DNA of 64,000 nt from CAXBNB01 sp965267535 (GTDB lineage Bacteria > Bacteroidota > Bacteroidia > Cytophagales > Cyclobacteriaceae): contig OZ254082.1 in NCBI GenBank assembly GCA_965267535.1, positions 620,001 to 684,000 of the forward strand, given 5' to 3'. Positions 59,990-64,000 of the stretch are shown piece after piece (the stretch's first letter is position 1; every line of letters starts with the position of its first letter). Both the position numbers and the translations under genes were made by a program. The notes beneath the pieces are model-generated. The model was given only the letters and a program-made list of their open reading frames with translations. It ran no database searches and was not told the DNA's origin.

Positions 59990-60250
59990 ATGCTGATTGT
60001 TTTAGTTTGCCTAATATTATTTCTAACGCTTTGATTTTCTTTTGTTTATATTTTTATTGGCAATCCATTAGCTGCTCAGGGTCAAAACCCAGTACAAACG
60101 CATTCAATAAAAAGCATTTTGCTGGTGCGAGCCTTTGGCTCGTATCTGGAGGTATGGATACGAGCCAAAGGCTCGCACCAGCGCACAGCGTATCTTAGTA
60201 TCAGGTGTCACTTTATCCGCCGTGTAGCTAACATACCGGAGACTTTCTAA
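59990..60250 (+). pseudogene. Possible remnant of a secreted-protein gene
   Basis: An ATG at 59990 opens a hydrophobic peptide (MLIVLVCLILFLTL) stopped by TGA at 60032-60034; the same frame continues as FSFVYIFIGNPLAAQGQNPV, like a signal peptide with its cleavage site, and runs into the inverted repeat, ending at about 60250. It may be a decayed gene start cut by the repeat, or chance. The 375-base gap 59888-60262 otherwise holds only the inverted repeat. Confidence 0.2.
60121..60182. repeat. Long perfect inverted repeat with nested palindromes (REP-like)
   Basis: Perfect 26-base arms, 60121-60146 and 60157-60182, around a 10-base loop. Each arm contains a small palindrome of its own, CGAGCC-TTT-GGCTCG or the reverse with AAA. 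Only one copy is seen in the window. It lies 80 bases downstream of bioA and might also stop that transcript. The nested form resembles REP sequences moved by RAYT-type transposases. Confidence 0.85.
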
Positions 60251-60262
60251 GCCGAGCCTATA

Positions 60263-61522
60263 TTAATCGAGTGTATCGAGAAAAAGCAAAATAGCACTGT
60301 AGATTTCGTCGAGTTGGTCATCTGTAATGATGTAAGGAGGCATAATGTAAATCACATTGCCCAACGGCCTCAACAAAATGTTTTTATCCAGAAAATAAGG
60401 AAAAATCTTTTTTCGGATGGCATTGTCGTAAGAGGTGCCATCGTTGCTTATCACGTCCATGGCAATGATAGTACCCATAATGCGTACATTTTCCACCTTT
60501 CCGGTTTCCTTTAGCTGTAAGGCAAAAGCCTGGTGCTTTTGCTGGATGCGGTCCCGGTTTTGCTGGCAGCTTTCGTCCATTATAATGTCGAAGCTGGCGT
60601 TGGCAGCCGCACAGGCAATAGGATTGCCCGTGTATGAGTGCCCGTGCAGAAGTGCTTTGCTCAATGCATCGCTTTCAAAAGCCTCTACTATTTTTCCATT
60701 GCACGCAGTGATGCCCATGGCCATAGTGCCCCCGGTAAGTCCTTTAGACAAGCACATGATATCTGCATTGTTTTGGATATGATCGGTGGCAAATAATTTG
60801 CCGGTACGGCCAAACCCGGTCATCACCTCATCGGCAATACATATAATATCGTACTTGCGGGCTATGTCGATGAGCTTGTCCAGCACAGCCGGACTATACA
60901 TACGCATACCCCCGGCACCTTGTACCAATGGCTCAAAAATAAAGGAGGCAATGTTTCCTTTTTGTGCTAACTCTTCAAATTGCTTAAGTACCTTTTCTTC
61001 TTCTCCCGCTGACGGGAAATCGATCAATTCTATGTCAAAGAGAAACGGGAAAAAAGGTTCGGTAAAGACACTGCGGTCGCCTACCGACATGGCTCCAAAT
61101 GTGTCGCCGTGATAAGCTCCTTTTATAGCGATCACCTTGTTTTTTTCTACACCTTTGTTGTACCAATACTGGAAACCCATTTTCAGTGCTACTTCGATGG
61201 AGGTGCTACCATCGTCGGAAAAGAAAAATTTGGCCATATCATCCGGCACTATTTTCTTCAGATTGTTTACCAGTTTGAGAGCCGGTTCATGGGTAAATCC
61301 GGCAAAAATGACATGTTCCAGTTCCAGTGCTTGTTTGTGGATGGCTTGGGCTATGGCTTCATTACCATGGCCGTGTATGCTTACCCACCATGAAGATACT
61401 GCATCTATGATTTTCCGGCCGTCTTTGGTGTGTAGATATACTCCCTTGCCGGAAGCAACCTCCAAAGGGGGCTGGTCTGTAATTAACGGGGTGAAGGGGT
61501 GCCATATCAGGTCATTTTTCAT
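60263..61522 (-). CDS. bioA: Adenosylmethionine-8-amino-7-oxononanoate aminotransferase
   Basis: 419-residue PLP aminotransferase that converts KAPA to DAPA with SAM as amino donor. MKNDLIWHPFTPL at the start is the BioA-specific WHPFT element; SSWWVSIHGHGN (about 43-54), GSTSIEVALKMGFQYW (about 105-120), GAYHGDTFGAMSVGDRS (about 135-151), CIADEVMTGFGRTGKLF and SKGLTGGTMAMG (about 273-284, PLP Lys274) follow. Last gene of bioF-bioD-bioA; it overlaps bioD by four bases. bioB, bioC and bioH are not in the window. Confidence 0.97.
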   Translation of the reverse strand: MKNDLIWHPFTPLITDQPPLEVASGKGVYLHTKDGRKIIDAVSSWWVSIHGHGNEAIAQAIHKQALELEHVIFAGFTHEPALKLVNNLKKIVPDDMAKFFFSDDGSTSIEVALKMGFQYWYNKGVEKNKVIAIKGAYHGDTFGAMSVGDRSVFTEPFFPFLFDIELIDFPSAGEEEKVLKQFEELAQKGNIASFIFEPLVQGAGGMRMYSPAVLDKLIDIARKYDIICIADEVMTGFGRTGKLFATDHIQNNADIMCLSKGLTGGTMAMGITACNGKIVEAFESDALSKALLHGHSYTGNPIACAAANASFDIIMDESCQQNRDRIQQKHQAFALQLKETGKVENVRIMGTIIAMDVISNDGTSYDNAIRKKIFPYFLDKNILLRPLGNVIYIMPPYIITDDQLDEIYSAILLFLDTLD

Positions 61523-62133
61523 AGTGTATCAGGGTTTATCGTTTTGGCTATTGCTTTTATCGATTCAGGGGTGACTTCTTTTAGTGTAGGAATGCGAAGC
61601 AGGCATTTTAGGCCTGTGTAGTTCAAGATATACTCTTCAGTAGACGGAGTGGGGTCACCGTTGAATATAATGCCTTTTACCTTCAGGTTGTGTTGTTTTA
61701 GGTATTCTACTGACAGTAGCGTGTGATTGATACTTCCCAGGTAGTTGCGCGAAACGAGTATTACCTCCAGGTCAAATTTTTTAGCTACATCAATCACCAG
61801 TTGGTTATCATTGAGGGGCACCATAATGCCACCAGCGCCTTCTGCTATCAGGTGATTGGAGGTGTCGGGAAGCGAAAGCTCATCGATACCGATTTGCCGA
61901 CCTTCTTTATCTGCCGATGCGTGAGGAGACATGGGGTGTTTGAGCATTATTCCCTCGGGGTGTATGGTAAGGTTATCACTCACCATACTGCGTACAAAGT
62001 CTGCATCGGTAGGAGTGCCGGCTTGTACGGGCTTCCAATAGTCGGCTTGTAGTGCTTCCGTCAATATACTGCTGGCTATGGTTTTGCCACTGTCTGTGTC
62101 TATTCCTGTAATAAAATATTTTTTTTGAGTCAT
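61519..62133 (-). CDS. bioD: Dethiobiotin synthetase
   Basis: 204 residues. ATP-dependent carboxylation of DAPA to dethiobiotin. P-loop GIDTDSGKTIAS (about 10-21), YWKPVQAGTPTDADFV (about 32-47), PMSPHASADKEG and EGAGGIMVPLN (about 98-108). A little shorter than the E. coli enzyme. Middle gene of the biotin operon, overlapping both neighbours by four bases, which ensures coupled expression. Confidence 0.95.
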   Translation of the reverse strand: MTQKKYFITGIDTDSGKTIASSILTEALQADYWKPVQAGTPTDADFVRSMVSDNLTIHPEGIMLKHPMSPHASADKEGRQIGIDELSLPDTSNHLIAEGAGGIMVPLNDNQLVIDVAKKFDLEVILVSRNYLGSINHTLLSVEYLKQHNLKVKGIIFNGDPTPSTEEYILNYTGLKCLLRIPTLKEVTPESIKAIAKTINPDTL

Positions 62134-63263
62134 ATCAGTTGTGTTAACGATTGTATCAGTTGGTCAATTTCTTCTTTAGTATTGTGGGCATGGAGCGAAA
62201 TTCTAAGCCTTTCACTTCCTGCTTTTACTGTGGGAGACAAAATCGGACGAACATCCAGCCCTTCTTGCTGTAGTTTTTGTGCTATTATTTTGATGCGGTC
62301 ATTGCCGGGCACTATCAGTGGTTGAATGGCCGTGTCGCTAAACGGTTTGTGAATTTCCTTGTGCTTAGCCAGATGCAAATCGTACTGGCGGTTAAAGTAT
62401 TCAATGTTGTCTTGTAATGCGTTTTGCAGCTGGTGGTTTTCTCTGATGTAGTCAAAGGCTGCATCTATGGAAAAAACACTGTGAATGGGAAGAGCTGTAG
62501 TGTAAATAAACGCTCTGCCAAAGTTGATGAGGTATTCGATGAGCGCAGACGATCCGGCTATACATGCACCGTGAACCCCCATGCCTTTGCCAAAGGTGTA
62601 TACCCTAGCCAGAAAATCCTGCTCAACACCCATACTGCACACCATGCCTGCCCCGTTTGTACCCATCACTCCGGTGCTGTGCGCTTCATCTACTATCAAC
62701 TGGGCATTGTAGGGTTTGCAGATCTCTATGATCTCCTGCACGGGGGCTTTGTCGCCATCCATAGAGTATACAGATTCTATGATCACGTAAATATCACCCT
62801 TTGCCCTTGAGAGTTTGCCAGCCAGGTCGTCGAGGTTGTTGTGTTGAAAAGAAAAACTCTCGGCTTTGCTGAGCCAGGCACCTTCTTTCAGGCACACATG
62901 AGACAAGCTGTCGTAGAGGATGGTGTCTCCCTTTTGTGGAAGAGAGGCTACCAGGGCCAGGTTGGCGCTGTAGCCGGAATTGAAAAGGAGTGCTGCTTCG
63001 GCATTAAATATGCCGGCTAGTTTTTGTTCCAGTCGGGTGTAATGGGGAGTGTTGCCGGCAAGTAGTCGAGAGCCCGCAGACCCGTTTTTGTTTACGATAC
63101 CGGAGTAGTCGTAGGCAGCTATTTGCCTATGGAGTGCGTCGGAGCGCGACAACCCAAGGTAGTCGTTGGACACAAAATCCACCATGCCTTCTGTAGCAAC
63201 TAGCTTTCTGGCAGTGCCCGAAGACTTACGCTGGTTTAGTCTTTTGAGTAGCTTTTCTGTCAT
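62130..63263 (-). CDS. bioF: 8-amino-7-oxononanoate synthase
   Basis: 377 residues, alpha-oxoamine synthase. Condenses pimeloyl thioester with L-alanine. VDFVSNDYLGLSRSDALHRQ (about 28-47), GSAGSRLLAGNTPHYTRLEQ (about 61-80), ALLFNSGYSANLALVASLP (about 90-108), LIVDEAHSTGVMGTNG (about 190-205) and YTFGKGMGVHGACIAGS (about 223-239) with PLP Lys228. First gene of the operon; no exact TAnnTTTG is seen in the 186-base gap upstream, which separates it from the divergent LpxR-like gene. Confidence 0.96.
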   Translation of the reverse strand: MTEKLLKRLNQRKSSGTARKLVATEGMVDFVSNDYLGLSRSDALHRQIAAYDYSGIVNKNGSAGSRLLAGNTPHYTRLEQKLAGIFNAEAALLFNSGYSANLALVASLPQKGDTILYDSLSHVCLKEGAWLSKAESFSFQHNNLDDLAGKLSRAKGDIYVIIESVYSMDGDKAPVQEIIEICKPYNAQLIVDEAHSTGVMGTNGAGMVCSMGVEQDFLARVYTFGKGMGVHGACIAGSSALIEYLINFGRAFIYTTALPIHSVFSIDAAFDYIRENHQLQNALQDNIEYFNRQYDLHLAKHKEIHKPFSDTAIQPLIVPGNDRIKIIAQKLQQEGLDVRPILSPTVKAGSERLRISLHAHNTKEEIDQLIQSLTQLI

Positions 63264-63449
63264 CGCGACAAAATTTGATCATAAAGGGAAGTCTCGCAAG
63301 TCTTATTCTTTATTTCTGACCGCTAATTTCAGGATTTTTTTATCAGCCAGTTTGTTTATTGGTTATACTGGTGCAGTTTTACTGCCCTCTACTTGTATTT
63401 GGTTCCGGTTACAACTCGATGTTGGCCCGTATCGTAGAGTAGTCATACG

Positions 63450-64000
63450 TTGAAAGAAACAGAAACAAGCGTGATAAAATCCGTTGGAATTTGCAGTGTG
63501 TTGTTGTTGGTCGGTATTAGCCTCTATGCCAGGCAAAGCGATGATCATATACTGCGGCGGGAATTTCAGGTGACAGTTGATAATGATGCCTTGTTTTTTG
63601 GTTCTAATGATAAATATTACAGCAGTGGTATTTTTCTCAAATACAGACGGCTACTTCGGCAGGAGAGTAGGTGGTTTCAGTTTTTCAACAAAAAGCAAAA
63701 CCTGTCTAAAGCCATAGTGTCCTACGATCTGGTGCATAGGATGTACACCTCCCGCGATATTGACGAGACGCTCGAAGAGTTGGTAGACAGACCGTATGCC
63801 GGCTGGGTAAATGTAAACTTCGGAATGAGCTACCACTTTAAGAATGATGCGGTGCTGGTATTTGACTATGATTTGGGCTGGCTGGGACCCGCTACCCGAA
63901 CCGAAGATGTACAAGTGTGGTGGCACGATACTTTCAATATGAAACCCCCTAATGGATGGCGTTACCAGATTAATAATACACTGGCGACCAACTTTTCTGT
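63450..64000 (+). CDS. LpxR-family lipid A deacylase, 5' part
   Basis: Partial; the frame is open to the window end, 183 codons plus two bases. TTG 63450 start (GTG 63471 possible) followed by a signal peptide (SVGICSVLLLVGISLYAR). Then LpxR-family motifs: VTVDNDALFFGSNDKYYSSG (about 41-60, Asn-Asp and Tyr of the active-site region) and RPYAGWVNVNFGMSYHF (about 115-131). LpxR is an outer membrane beta-barrel that removes the 3'-acyloxyacyl group of lipid A. The catalytic His and Ser lie in part beyond the visible segment, so activity cannot be judged. Confidence 0.88.
   Translation, partial: MKETETSVIKSVGICSVLLLVGISLYARQSDDHILRREFQVTVDNDALFFGSNDKYYSSGIFLKYRRLLRQESRWFQFFNKKQNLSKAIVSYDLVHRMYTSRDIDETLEELVDRPYAGWVNVNFGMSYHFKNDAVLVFDYDLGWLGPATRTEDVQVWWHDTFNMKPPNGWRYQINNTLATNFS

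Noticed and set aside
1..64000. CRISPR arrays, tRNA or rRNA genes, prophage or complete insertion sequence
   Set aside because: No regularly spaced direct repeats, tRNA cloverleafs, rRNA or transposase frames were found by reading.

Overview
This 64 kb window is chromosomal DNA that I place in the Bacteroidota, most likely the Cytophagales/Cytophagia. The assignment is inference. It rests on (i) several start-proximal copies of the Bacteroidota -7 promoter element TAnnTTTG and an almost complete lack of Shine-Dalgarno sequences, (ii) gene families typical of the phylum (PD40/OmpA proteins, RicT/PSP1, HslV with a short propeptide, a K+-dependent membrane pyrophosphatase, LytS/LytTR and TPR-kinase sensors, NamZ/DUF1343, DUF983, a ThiS-ThiC-ThiE-ThiG-ThiH operon), and (iii) frequent TTG starts. 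There are no rRNA or tRNA genes, no CRISPR array, no phage block and no intact transposase. The region is mostly core metabolism and envelope functions.

Layout. 1-10.7 kb: VOC protein; nadC with a YcxB-like membrane protein; adenine deaminase; a minus-strand run from a PD40/OmpA protein through a FabH paralogue, a MORN-like repeat protein and a GNAT to a GGCT-fold protein; then a YheT hydrolase coupled to an HMCES/YedK-like protein. 10.8-18.7 kb: pyruvate dehydrogenase E2, hslV, hppA, a zinc-ribbon methyltransferase, a three-domain OmpA protein and a 2H phosphoesterase. 18.8-31.2 kb: a 1093-residue BNR/sortilin-type protein, BASS and TauE transporters, a DUF3784/SdpI pair, ricT, an alanine/glycine symporter, a NarL regulator and a NatAB-type ABC exporter. 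31.3-37.5 kb: a TPP riboswitch followed by thiS-thiC-tenI/thiE-like-thiD-thiE-thiG-thiH. 37.5-50.8 kb: an unrecognised membrane protein, a GH20 hexosaminidase lipoprotein, a ParE/RelE toxin-antitoxin pair, a type II NADH dehydrogenase, a LytS/LytTR two-component system, hemW, a BamA/TamA-type outer membrane protein and an AraC regulator. 50.9-59.9 kb: DUF983, an MsbA-like exporter, a response regulator with an unknown 119-residue protein and a TPR histidine kinase, a rhodanese lipoprotein, NamZ, a LolE-like permease and a methyltransferase. 60.1-64 kb: a long inverted repeat, the biotin operon bioF-bioD-bioA, and the 5' part of an LpxR-family lipid A deacylase that runs off the end.

How genes work together. 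The thi operon covers both branches of thiamine synthesis under TPP feedback. bioFDA makes dethiobiotin from pimeloyl thioester. nadC feeds NAD synthesis. GH20 and NamZ can both trim amino sugars from cell-wall or chitin fragments. Several genes (OmpA proteins, BamA-like protein, LolE, LpxR, MsbA-like exporter) serve the outer membrane.

Most noteworthy: (1) the HMCES/YedK-like protein at 9028-9729 has lost all three key catalytic residues (Cys2, Glu, His) while keeping the fold motifs; (2) two 91-bp copies of an inverted-terminal-repeat element lie 10 kb apart in opposite orientation at 31314-31404 and 41180-41270; (3) a clear TPP riboswitch at 31484-31561 sits directly behind a promoter; (4) a terminator-shaped hairpin lies at the very 5' end of the predicted hppA transcript; (5) a perfect 26-bp inverted repeat with nested palindromes lies at 60121-60182; (6) an unknown small protein sits between a stand-alone receiver and a TPR histidine kinase. 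I could run no searches, so family names come from motif recognition.
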